Shown: positions 23,700-35,500 of the stretch, piece by piece
Position numbering within the stretch: position 1 is the stretch's first letter
Layout: the number at the start of each line of letters is the position of its first letter
Origin: Pseudopithomyces maydicus
Taxonomy: Eukaryota; Ascomycota; Dothideomycetes; Pleosporales; Didymosphaeriaceae
Direction of reading: 5' to 3'
DNA length: 64,000 bases
NCBI GenBank assembly: GCA_026873275.1
Contig: JANTUC010000001.1
Span: 682,001-746,000 of the forward strand
Translations under genes and position numbers: made by a program
Notes under the pieces: generated by a model
Told to the model about the DNA's origin: nothing
Databases searched by the model: none
The model's input: the letters and a program-made list of their open reading frames with translations, nothing else

Positions 23700-26600
23700 A
23701 AAGATAGTATTTTTTAGCCTATTATATAATCTATTAATTATAAAATTAGGGGAACTCCGCGTCTATATAGCGAAGGTAAAATATATAAAGTAGATTTAAA
23801 AGAGTACTAGCTTTATAAGAGCGCCTATCCTATTTATCCCTAAAAAGGATAGAACCCTTAGACTATATATAGACTATAAAAGTTTAAATAAAATTATTAA
23901 AAAGAATTAATTAGCTCTACCCCTTATTAATAAAATTTTAAATAGATTATTAAGGTTAAAGAGCTTTATAAAGCTAAATTTAAAAGATACTTATTACTAA
24001 ATCCAAATCTAGTATAATAATAAGTAAAAGACGGCGTTTTACACACGCTATAAATACTTTAAATATATTATTATACCTTTTAGACTAACTAACGCCCCTA
24101 CTATATTCTAAGCTTATATTAATAAAGCTTTAATAAGATATACTAATATTTTCTATATAATATATTTAGATAATATCCTTATCTTTACTAAAGATAATAA
24201 AGACTATTAGAACTAAGTAGTTAAAGTTCTATTATAACTACAATAGTACCGTCTATATATTAATTTAAAAAAGTGCATTTTTAACACTATTTAAATTAAA
24301 TTCCTGGGGTTTATCGTGCGCTATAATAGTATATAAATAGACTTAAGTAAGATTAAAATAGTCTAAAAGTGGCTAGAAATTTATTCTATTAAGAATATAT
24401 AAGTCTTTATTAGGTTTACTAATTTTTATTATAGGTTTATTTAAGGCTTCTCCTAAATTATAAAGCCCTTTACAGATATATTAAAAAAGCCTAAAAAGGA
24501 GAGCTAAAAGGAACGTTTTTTATAAATAAATATAATAAAGAGGGCGAAGTTCTAGTTTAGTAATACCTTTATAATTATATCTCTTTTATAATACTATAAT
24601 CCTACTCTGCCCTTTTAACTAGAGATAGACGCCTTTATTTAAGACTTAGTAGAGGTATTTTTATAAAAGTTTTCTATTAGTAATTAGTATTTAATTACCT
24701 TTTAATTAAAAAAGTTAACTTTTATAAAAGGGAACTATTACACCTATAACTTAGAGCTATATATTATTATAAAGACTATATAATACTAGCACTACTATAT
24801 TAAAGGCTTAGTATATACCCTAAAAGTCTTTACTAATTATAATAATCTAAAAGGATTTATAGGGGTAAAAGCTCTATTATAAAGATAAGTAGAATAAACT
24901 ACCTTCTTAGTAATATATAATTTTATAATAAAGTATAGGGCAGGAAAAATAAATCCTATAAATAGATTATTATATTAACTAGTAGGTAATAATAATATAA
25001 AGGGACTACTAAAATAAAATATACTATTTATCTTATAAGGCCTTCTAGTAGTTCCTATAGAAACTAATATTAATAATATATTATTATTATAATATTATAA
25101 TATTAAAAGGATACCGCAGATTAGCTAGGGGCTAGATACTATAATTAAAATTAATACTACTTTAATACTTAAAAGGCTATCTAGGCGATAGGCTAAAGAG
25201 ACTATAAAAGACTAAAAAGTCTATACTTTAATAAAGAGAAACCTACTCTACTGTATTAAATAAATTTAAAAGGATAACCTATTTATATTATAAAAATAAT
25301 ATAATATTATTATTTTAGCGTTTACTAAGTATAGTAAGAGTAAGTAATTACTACTATAAAAAATAAATCTTAAGGGTATACTATATTATAGTAATAGAGT
25401 CTTTATACTAAAAGAGCCTATATTAAAGGCAGAAATTTTATAATATTATTATAATAACTTACTAGCAGGGCACTTTAGTAAAGCCTAGATTTTAGAACTT
25501 ATTAATAGACTATACTACTAACTAAACCTAGACGCCTTTATAAAAGAATATATTAACTTATATATAATATATATATAAATAAAGACGCCTAAATAGCGCC
25601 CTATAGGCAAATTAATATTATTACTAATATTTTAGGGGCCCTAGTAAGAGCTAATAATAAACTTTATTACTAGCCTCTCTTTTAGCAAGAATAAAGGAGA
25701 GGTAGTTAATATTATTTAAGTAATAGTAAATAAATATACTAAAATAGCCTAATATATTCTTATTACTAAAACTTTAGAGACTAGCTAAATAGCCTAATTA
25801 TTCTTAAAAGAAATAATAAGGTACTTTAAAATTTTTATAAATATTATATTAAATAGGGGTCCTATCTTTATATTAATATTCTAATTAAAATTCTACTTTA
25901 TAGTAAAGGTAAAGCGACGCCTCAGTACTACTTTCTATCCTTAAACTAATAAATAGATAAAATAATAAAATTAGATTTTAGAGTAGTATCTATATATTTA
26001 TATTTATAAAGATTAATAGAATTAGCTATAGTTATTTTTAATTATAGAATTTACTTATAATAACTTATAGAATATAATTATAGGACTATCTCTATTCTTC
26101 GCCTACTATAGATTCTATCTATACTTAGACTATAAACTAATAATACTTAGTAAAATTTTAACTATAATAGTACACCTCTAAGCCCTAACTAAGAATAAAG
26201 AAGTAATAAAACTACGCTAGCAGCATGCATTAGAAATATAAAAATAATATTATAATAAATATTATTAGCTTTAACTCTTCTTAAAGGGGGATCTAGTATT
26301 ACTTTCTATAAAGAATCTAAAAGCCTTTTATCTAAATAAAAAATTATCCTCCTAATATATTAGCCCTTTTTTTATAAAGGAGTTAATAGGAAAATAAGCT
26401 TATAAGCTAATTTTACCTAAAAACTCTAGAATCTACTTAGTATTTTATACCTTTTTACTAAAGCCCTATAAATTAAGGGATAGTAAAAAAACTATAAATT
26501 TAAAACCTATAAGGACTGATAAAAGCGTCGCGATAAAGGAATATTATAAAGTTAAAATATTATTAAATAAAAGAAAAGTAAAAGGCGTTCTCCAGTACTT

Positions 26601-26750
26601 AGTAAAATAGAAGAGATAGAATAAGGAATATAATTAATAAATTCTAGAGGAAGATATTAATAAAGAACTAATATTATAATTTATAAAATTAAAAAGAAGA
26701 AAGTTAAAGTAGTTAATACTATTAAAATTAATTAAAGCTATATTATAAGG
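23700..26750 (+). pseudogene. Element A pol: RT, RNase H, integrase, chromodomain-like end
   Basis: One plus-strand frame can be followed. The RT N-terminus reads PIL.FIPKKDRTLRLYIDY at about 23827-23880. The palm reads YLDNILIF at about 24163-24190, where the second Asp of YxDD has become Asn. RNase H starts at LEIDAFI near 24620. The integrase zinc-binding part includes LLAGHF near 25460, then the catalytic-core landmarks NRGPIF near 25855 and FYPQTN near 25940 (Q at a stop). A chromodomain-like stretch (LQYLVK) follows near 26590. This order is that of chromovirus-type Ty3/Gypsy elements. Stops are almost all TAA or TAG. Confidence 0.9.
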
Positions 26751-26759
26751 GTATACTAG

Positions 26760-28613
26760 CGTCGCTCTATAGAGGAGTAAATACTAAAGGAAGGGTATAA
26801 AGCTTAAATTAAAAATAAAATAGCTATTAAGACCTCTTAATTATAATTATTATAATTATAATTATAATAATTAATATTATTATAATTAGAGGGCGCCTTT
26901 ACGGCGCTACTATAGAATTTCTTAACTAGTATACTACTTTAGGAACTGCTACTATTAAAGGGATAATTATACTTTTTTTATTCTATTTTAGGGAGAGTAG
27001 CGGGGAGATAAATAGTAACTAATATTAATATATTATAAAAATATAAACTTAAAGTAGAAGAAATTTATAGTAAGTTATTAAATTTTTCTTTTAAATCTTT
27101 ATTAATAATAAGAGTCGCAGTATAGAATAAGCGAGGTATAGGCGCCTTTTTATTATAATTAGAATTAAGAGTAGGAGCTATAATAATATTAAAAACTTTA
27201 AATATTAATAAAGGGACGTAAGGGTATAGAGGAGATATAATAGTAATATTATAAGTAGCTATAAAAGGCGTACTAGAAAAAGAACCTATACTAATATTTA
27301 AAAAGGTAGTCTTAGAATTAGAAGAGAATATAATAAAATATTAATATATTAATAGTGTCTACGCGGCGGCTAAGATAAACTATTTAATATTTTTAATAAG
27401 TACTTTAATTTAGATCCTATTCTTAGTAAAATCTTTTTAAGGAGGATCCTAAAGATTTTAATTAGTATTATAATAGTGTACGAAAGTTATATAACTAGTA
27501 AAAGTAATAGAAGAATTCTATATAGTATTAAACTTAATAATATTAAGGATAAATATAGCGCTATATATATATTTTTAGTTTATAGGGGCCTTAGGGGTAG
27601 GCTGTAACTTATTTTCTTTATTAAAAATATTTTAAAGTTTTTTATCTTTTTAGAGGACTGGCTTATCCTCTTTTTTAGGCTTAAAAATAGGAGTAGAGGA
27701 CTACGCATTAAGTATACTAAGAGATAATAAATTATATTATATAATATTAGTGTAAAGGCGCAGCAATTAATAAGTTTATATATTAAATATTTTAAAATAT
27801 CTAAATAACCCTTAACTATTATAGTAAGGTACTTAATTATAGCTACTTAGAGTAGCGCCGCCTCTATAATAGTTAAGTATTTATAAAATCCTTTCTTTAT
27901 AATTTTCTAAATAAAGAAGTTAATATTTTAAATATATTTATAGGTAGTAGTCGCGAGTACTTTAATCTAGATAAAAGTAGGGTTTATAGTATTAATAAAA
28001 TACTTATAGCTATAAAGGAGGTTATTAACTTAGAGAATAAACTCTTAAGGTATTAAATTATAATATTTATATAAGTTAAAGCAGCGCCTATAGCGCGTAA
28101 TATTATTAATATTATAATAAGTATATAAATTATAGAAAATCTACTTAGAGTAGCGAAGATAGTAAAAAAAAAGTTTTTAATAAAAGGCGTATTACTAAGT
28201 AAGTAGGATCTATATATAATATAAGTAAAGGCGTAGTAATAGGGATATGTAGAATAATATACTATAAGCTTAAAAGCCTATAGTCCTGTTAATATAGTAA
28301 TAGTATAGAAATGGGTATATACTAAAGTAAAAGGTAATTAGTATTATAAAAAGAAATAAGAGATCTTTCTCTTTTAGTGTAAGAAAGGTAAAGAGATAGA
28401 AAGGTCTAAAATAAGTAAAATTATTTATATAGGCGCAGCAGCGATGCAGTAGACGCGCTTATAAATAAAAAAATATAATTATATACTTATAACGCTAGAA
28501 CTTTAATACGCATAGTAATAAAAACTTATAATAAAAGTATATTAATAGCGTCCCTAATTATTCTATTTAATATTATAATATAAACCTAATCCTCTATAGC
28601 TAAGATATCTATA
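26760..28613. other. Element A, region between pol and the 3' LTR
   Basis: About 1.85 kb with no recognised domain, unusually long for a Gypsy element. On the minus strand, about 28040-27580 reads for some 150 codons with stops chiefly at TAG/TAA positions that RIP could have made from Gln codons, in the direction opposite to pol. The plus strand near 28370 gives a lysine- and cysteine-containing stretch but no clear zinc knuckle. Function unknown. Confidence 0.35.
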
Positions 28614-28630
28614 CAAAGAGAGGGGATAAT

Positions 28631-28798
28631 TATAAGGAGAATACCCTTTTAATATTTAAGACTACTTATACCCTATCTAAGCGCTAGCGCCGCGCTAGTA
28701 TAGCACATAGAAAAGGAAGCTAAAGGGGATAGAAACTTAGATAGAAATTAATCTTATTATTTATTAAAGACCTGCTCACTGCTATACCTATTCTAACA
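28631..28798 (+). repeat. 3' LTR of element A (168 bp)
   Basis: Same length as the 5' LTR; differences are mostly C-to-T and G-to-A. Starts TATAAGGAGA (TG mutated to TA), ends TTCTAACA, and keeps GCGCTAGCGC at 28681-28690. Followed by TTTAT at 28799-28803. Confidence 0.93.
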
Positions 28799-28803
28799 TT
28801 TAT

Positions 28804-30900
28804 ACTATCCTTATTACTATATCCTACAGCTTTTTTAAAGATTAAAAAGTAGGCTTCTACTAAGTAATATACTTAATAGTATAAATTTAATATAATAGTA
28901 TTATATTAGAAAAGAATCTTCCTACCTTATTAAAATTAAATATAATTATCCCCTCTTAATTATATATTATCTTTTTTATTAAAGCTACTTCTTCTAAGTA
29001 TAAATAAAGACTAAATTAAGAGGCCTTAAATTAAATCTTTATTAATCTAGTTTCTTTAGTAAATTTAGCGTATCTTTTTTTAAATAAATAATTATATAGT
29101 CCTAGGGGAGCCGGCGTGTAAGTATAAAATTATTTTTATTTATATATTTACCTACTTTTTTAATTAAAATTACTAAAATCGCTAGTTACCTAATAATCTT
29201 TTAATATATTTATTAGGCAAACCTTATTAGCTATTTTTTTATATATAATATTTATCTCCTTTTATTACTTAATTATATCTAAGTTCGCCACCCTCTACCT
29301 TTTACTATTATAATAAAGGAGCTATTTCTAAAGAAATATTAAAATAAATAAATATTCTTCTAACTTCTTCTATCTCTTTTACTCCTATTATTATATATCT
29401 TATATAGTATTACTTATATCTATATAAATATAAAGGTACCTCTTATAGTTAGTAACCAGCTTATTTATATTTTTATTTTAATTTATTGCTTTTTCTAATT
29501 CTTAAGTAAAATATAAATTCTATAATTTACTTAGCTCTATATCTGCCTTAATTAGAATATAATTATAAATATAGCTAATTTTAGCTATAAGTAATTATAC
29601 TCTTTTATTATATTTATACTTTCCTTAGCATAGCTCTTTAAAGAAGTTATTCTTTTTATTTTATAAATTAGAGATAATAATTACGTTTAATATTTTTATA
29701 ATATAAAAGCTATATATATTTAAACCTAATATAGATAGATTAAATATAATAAAAATAATATTTTATTATAGATTAGAGGAGAATATTTAGTAGTATAATT
29801 AACCCTATATAATATACTATATATTTAATTTTATTACTGTGCACTATAGCACCCCTAAAATAATAAATTAAATTAGATTCTCTACTATGCAAAAGTAAAT
29901 AACTGTTATTATTATTTCTATTAATACCCTAATATTATAAATAATCTTTATAATTGGCAACTCTCCTTTATTTATAAATATTAATATACTTTATTTACGC
30001 TCCTTTAAAATATCTTTATAAATTAAATATAGCGCTCTTACTGCACTCTCTTAAATTAAATTAATTTATAATTTAATATTAATAAGATATTTTACCTAAT
30101 ACTTATTCCTATTAAATTATATTTATAAAATAGGGAGTTCTCGCGTAAATATAACTAAGTTATTATTTTACTTCTATATCTAGATCTTTTTTATAATATT
30201 ATTATCTTTTTAAGCCTTTTAAATATCTTTTTTATTAAATATTTAGTGCCCTATTTTCTTAACTTTTATAACTTCTTTAAATAGGGCTTTAAAATCTATA
30301 GCTTTTTAATTCTATCCTAAATACCTTTAAATTAAATATATTAATTTTTACTCTTTCGGCGCTAGCGCGTTAAACTAGTTAATAAAATAGTATATAAGTA
30401 ATTTATATATTATTTTATTAATCTAATTCTCCTCTTTTTTACTATTTATAGCTTAGCAAACTTTATTTACCTTAATTAAATAATATATTTTAGATATAGT
30501 ATTTCCTTCTATAAATTAAACTAATTTATTCTATTAGGTATAATTAGTCTCCTCTTTTTAGTTAATAGTTTACTATAGCAGTTAATAGAATTTAGGGTAA
30601 TAAATAAGGTTTTTAATAATAAAATACTAAACCTCTTAATTTAATAATTTTTAAATAATATCTACTTTAGAAGTTTCTAAGTTAATATTTTAATATTTTT
30701 TATTTAATTAAGCTTCTAACTGCGGAGGCTCTCTTATTATTTTACTTAAAGTATTAATTAAAGATATTATATACCTTTATAAAGGGTTTATTAAGGGCTA
30801 TTTAAAAGAATTTAAAAGCTTAGATTTTTATATAATAAGTAGTAAAATTATTAAGTTTTAAGTATCTTGCTTAATAGAAGGGCGTAAAATAAAAAAACTA
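28804..30900 (-). pseudogene. B2 protease/RT N-terminal part, minus strand
   Basis: Continuation of B2 upstream of the A insertion. The minus strand aligns with B3 52900-54900, including the block at 30360-30420 (GCGCTAGCGCGTTAAACTAG, counterpart near 53345) and the sequence next to A (CTGTAGGATATAGTAATAGG on the minus strand, counterpart near 54883). It encodes the spacer, protease and the start of RT. No protease triad is secure. Stops in all frames. Confidence 0.6.
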
Positions 30901-32690
30901 AATATAAGCGCTTATTAACTAACTATATTATTTTAATTATAGTAGAATACTATTTTTAAAGTAATATAATTTTACGGGCCGCTCTAAGGGGCCCTTTAAG
31001 CCTTTATAATAAAAATATAAAATTATAATAGAGTAAAGTTACTATTAAATAGAAATTATAATAGTCTATATAATTAAAACTTAATTTATATATTTATCTT
31101 TTTTAAATCCCCTTTAAGGTAATCCTCCTTAAAGCTATTAATTATATTATAAAGAGTAAAATATACCTTTTATAAATTATCTTTAAATATATTAGCTGCC
31201 TTAAAAAGGACCTTAGAATTATATTTATTTACTATAACTTTTAATATAGTGTTATTTTATACCTGCGCCCTAGAAACTATAAGTAAAATATTATTTTATA
31301 ATTTTAACTAAACTTCTTAATAAGTCTAGTTCTATACTTATTAATTAATAACTTAGAATCTCTTTTTAACCTTCTATAGGAGCTACTTATATTACCTTAT
31401 AAATAGAGTTATACTAGATATATCTTCTAGTAAGTAATTTATATTATTAAACTAGAAGTAGGAGAATTTAAAAAATTAATTATAAAAGTAGTAGGTCTAG
31501 TTTTTTTATATAGTTAGATAAGCTATAGGCAATAATTTATATTATATTTTAATAATATATAGTTAAAATACGCCCTATTACTTTTTTATTTATTTTTAGG
31601 TATCTAGCTTTTATCCCTATACTAATTTTATTATAGGTAAAGCCCCCTATTTTATTAAGAATTAGTATAGCTTTATAGGGGCCTTAATAAATTTATAAAT
31701 AATTTAGTATTTTTATTTAAATTATTTAAGTAAGTAGCTAGTCTAGCTAGCTAATTTAATATAATTTAATTTAAAAAGTATTTTAGGGACTTTATATTTT
31801 AATTAATATCTTTTATCCCCTAGAGGTACTTATAGCCTAAGTTTTTAATAATTAATATAATTTCTTAAGTATTTAGGCTTATTCTTTTTAAATTTTTATA
31901 TAACTATTATATCTCTGCATCTCTATTAGCCTTAAAAGTAATTTTAAAGTAATTTAATAATATTAGTACTACCTATAATTAGGCAATTAATAATACTTAT
32001 AAGTAATTATACTAGTTTATCTACTTTATATTCTTGGTTAGAATAAAATCGTAGATATACTAGGTATTTTAACTTATATATATAGGATTATAGCTTAGGA
32101 TAACCCTCCTTTATTCTTTTAATCCCTTTATAAAAGTATAAATAGTATCTATATTATATATAGGCAGGTTACTAGGTATAGGCCTAAATAATAGTATATA
32201 TAATAGTATATGCTCTTTATCTTACTAATATAATTTTAAAAAAAAGAAGAAACCTTTTTTATACTTTTAAATTTAATTTTACTCTATATAGGCCCCTATA
32301 TATATTATAAATTTAATATAGTATTATATTATTTTTAGCTTAGGGTCCTAAAAAGCATTAAAATAGAATCTTTTTAAAAAGGGTTAACTTATTATTATTT
32401 AAAAAATATCTATTTTCTTTTAATAAGCTAAAATAGCCTTTTAAAGGCTCTCCTAATTATTCTTCTTAAACTCCTTTATAAATTTAATTATATGCTTTAA
32501 TTAAGCTTAATAGAAGTTTAAAAGCTATAAGAACTTATTAAAATTATTATATTAATAATAATTAGTAACACAATTATAGTTTTTTAAGAACTCTATTACA
32601 TTATTATTATTAAAATATAATAAAAGGCCTAGTATATATAGCTGTAGTATATACCCTCTATTTATAAAGGGTATTTAATATTCTTTAAAA
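30900..32690 (-). pseudogene. B2 gag region, first part, minus strand
   Basis: Collinear with B1 10600-12430 and with B3 about 51020-52850 on the opposite strand. The B3 counterpart reads as a charged, helix-rich stretch (for example RLKEQRRGI near 51590, with Q at a stop) typical of Gag. Interrupted at 32691 by element C; the upstream part resumes at 40712. Confidence 0.55.
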
Positions 32691-32695
32691 TAGAT
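32691..32695. repeat. Target-site duplication of element C (left)
   Basis: TAGAT directly before TATTAGG of the left LTR, repeated at 40712-40716 directly after CTAACA of the right LTR. B1 at about 12437 has the uninterrupted sequence. Confidence 0.85.
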
Positions 32696-32911
32696 TATTA
32701 GGTTTCGGTCACGAGCAATGTGAATAAGTACTAGTAAGGAATAACTATATAATTATAGAAGAGATAAATTACTATTAGATTAAATTTATTAGCTCTTTAG
32801 CCTTTATAACTAGTAATAATTAATAATTATCTATTATCTTATAATAGGGCCTAATTATATTATTATATACTAAGTCGTGCTAGAGAGGTATCTTACTATT
32901 AGTATTTTAAT
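32696..32911 (-). repeat. 3' LTR of element C (216 bp)
   Basis: Aligns with 40495-40711 over its length, with mostly C/T and G/A differences and one indel. Contains a shared block AGTCGTGCTAGAGAGGTA. Confidence 0.9.
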
Positions 32912-35500
32912 ATTACCCTTTTTTAAGGCCTAATCTTGTCCTAAATTAGTTAAGAAAGTTTAAGGAGGTAATTTAATAAATTATAACTCCCCTTTTATAT
33001 TATATAAGTATTTTATATACTAGAATATGCCTTTACCTTTTATAATATATACTAGATAAACTTATCTAGTCTAAGTACTTTTAAAATTATATTTTTAATA
33101 ATTCTTAAATTTTCCTAGAATTCTACATAAATTATTTTATTTTTTTACTATTTTACTCTTTAAGTAATTATTAAGCTAGTTTAAAGTAGTATTAGTTAAT
33201 TTTAACGCTAATTAATTATTAATAACTATTTATACTACCCTCTTTCTTTAAGTTTTTTTCTCTACTTTAAAAATCTTCTTAAATTAGAGGTAAGTACCTA
33301 TTATTCTTATTCTTTTTAGTAGGAAAAGGAGGAAATTTAATATTTTTTAATATTTTTATTTAAAATCTAGCGCTAATTATATTAAATAAGTACTTAATAA
33401 GGTTTTCTTTAACTAATAGACTCTCTTTTAGATATTAGCTATATCTTTTAGACTTTTTACCTATTTTTTAGATTTCTACTCTTTTTAGTAATACTTAGAC
33501 CTATTTAGTACTTTTTAATACTAATTAATAGTAATTAGCACTATACCTTTTAAGCTTATTATTTTAAATGCTTATTATATTTAATTAACTAAAAAATATA
33601 GGGCTTAGATTGTTTTTCCTTATATAACTTACCTTTTATAATATTATTAATTAGGGCTAAAGAATAAGGAAGATGTATATATTTTTAATATTAATAATAA
33701 TAAGTAGGATATATTTAAGTATAAGGGTTAGAAATTTAGATAGTGCTTATACTATTTAAAAGCTAATAAATTTTATTTTATAATAAGTTCTCTTTTTTAT
33801 TTATAATAATAGTATTTAGCGCTATCTAGCATCTTTAAATTTAGTATAATATTAATAATATTTTATAGATCCCGTATAAGCTGTAAACCTAACTTATAAT
33901 ACTAAAGAATTATATTAACTTTATTTTAATAACTAATATAGAGAAAGCACTTAAGGAGGCCTATTATAATTATAAAACTTACTTATTAATATTTAATAAA
34001 GATATAGCTATATATAAAAAGTAAATTAAGAACTTATAGTTTATTAAGTCTAGACTGCCCCTAAAGGACGACTAAGTTTATTATAATATTATTTTAACTT
34101 ACTCTCTAAACCTAAATAAGGATTTTATAAAAAAGAACTAGAAGCGAAAGTACTATAAAAATATAAATATAATTATATACCTTACTAGCTAGATTATAGT
34201 AGAACTTTTTTTATAAGTATTTAAATTAACCCCTTTTAATATATTTTAGTACTAAACGGCTTTCTAGGACTAATTAGGGGTATTTTAATTTTTACTACGC
34301 CTATAATAGCGCTTTTAATTTTAATAAATATATTTTTAAGTTTAAAGTTCTTCTCTAAAAATATAGTTACTTAAATAAGGCCCTTACTTATAAGTATAAG
34401 GCTACTAAGTATAAAAAGGATAATAATAATATTATTAATTCCTTTAAAGGCTTAACTTTAGTAAATATTCTTTATTTAATTTTATTTAGCATAATTTAGC
34501 ACTAACTATACTAATAGTTAATTAATTAGTTTAGGGTAGTTATTTTAATTAATTATAAACTTAAATAGGAGTGCTGAAAGGCTAAGAAGATTATTATAAA
34601 TTTTATTATTATTTAGGTAGTTATTATAATTACTAAATTTAAAAAATTTAGCCTAAAGGTCCTTAATTATTTTATTAAGAGAAAGAAGGACTTTTAGGCT
34701 ATTAAAATTTTTTAAATATTTACTTTTATTAATAATTTTTAATAAAATTTTAAGAATAATAAGGTTGCGCAGTTTAATACTTATTATAGTACTTATAAGT
34801 ATATTAAGAAGAGAATCTATTCTATTTTAAATAATAAAAGGTAGTAAAAGGAATTATTCCTTAATAATTATATTTAGCCCTAAATTAATTCTTTTTTAGT
34901 ACTTAATAGTATCCCCTAGCACTTTTTAATATATTTAGTACCTTTTTAGCTCTTATAAATACTTAAAATAGCAATTATAAGGCTTAGTAGATTAATATAA
35001 TTATTATAGCCTCTATAAGTAGCGTTTAAAAGAGAATTTTTTTATTTATTTTAAATAATAGCTTTTTCTACTAATATAAATTAATTTCTTCTTTACTAAC
35101 TCCTATATATATAATATAATTTTTTTATAATCCTTAGTATATAAGAGATATAACTTATCCCTTTAAAAGTAATTAATTTTTATAAATTTATACTTATTAA
35201 AATACCCTGCCCTTTAGGCTATCCTATTACTAAACTCTTTTATAAGAGATATATAGGGGTTTCTAAAAATAAAAAGGTCTATAAATTTCTTATATTCTTT
35301 TATTTATTTACTTTACTACTATTTTATATTAAATTAATATAATTTATATTTAAATTACTATTCTTATCTTTTCTTTTTAAGAAGTTATCTATAATCTCTC
35401 TTTATATATATTATAAAGACTGTAAGCCTTTTAGGCTTAATTTTAAACCTTTTTTAAAATTTTTATAATATATTAACGCTAATAGTATCTTTTATTTTCT
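32912..35500. other. Element C, region between pol and the 3' LTR
   Basis: About 2.6 kb without a recognised domain. The plus strand, opposite to pol, can be read over about 33950-35050 as a lysine-rich, probably helical protein (for example NYKTYLLIFNKDIAIYKK near 33980) with stops mostly TAA/TAG. This may be an accessory antisense frame, a nested element I do not recognise, or chance. No terminal repeats mark a separate insertion. Confidence 0.35.

Larger units (their letters stand above)
21681..28798 (+). mobile_element. A: complete Gypsy-type LTR retrotransposon, 7.1 kb, plus strand
   Basis: Two 168-bp LTRs (21681-21848 and 28631-28798), TG...CA termini and a TTTAT duplication define the element. 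It is inserted in the RT region of B2: the B2 sequence left of 21676 and right of 28803 joins to match B3 at about 54905 without a gap. Order: 5' LTR, gag-like region, pol (RT, RNase H, integrase, chromodomain-like end), then 1.9 kb of unassigned sequence, a purine-rich tract (AAAGAGAGGGGA at about 28614) and the 3' LTR. Confidence 0.93.

Noticed and set aside
27580..28040. A truly open 150-codon frame on the minus strand of A
   Set aside because: Checking codon by codon shows TAG and TAA stops; it is open only if these are read as former Gln codons, so it is kept only as a weak candidate.
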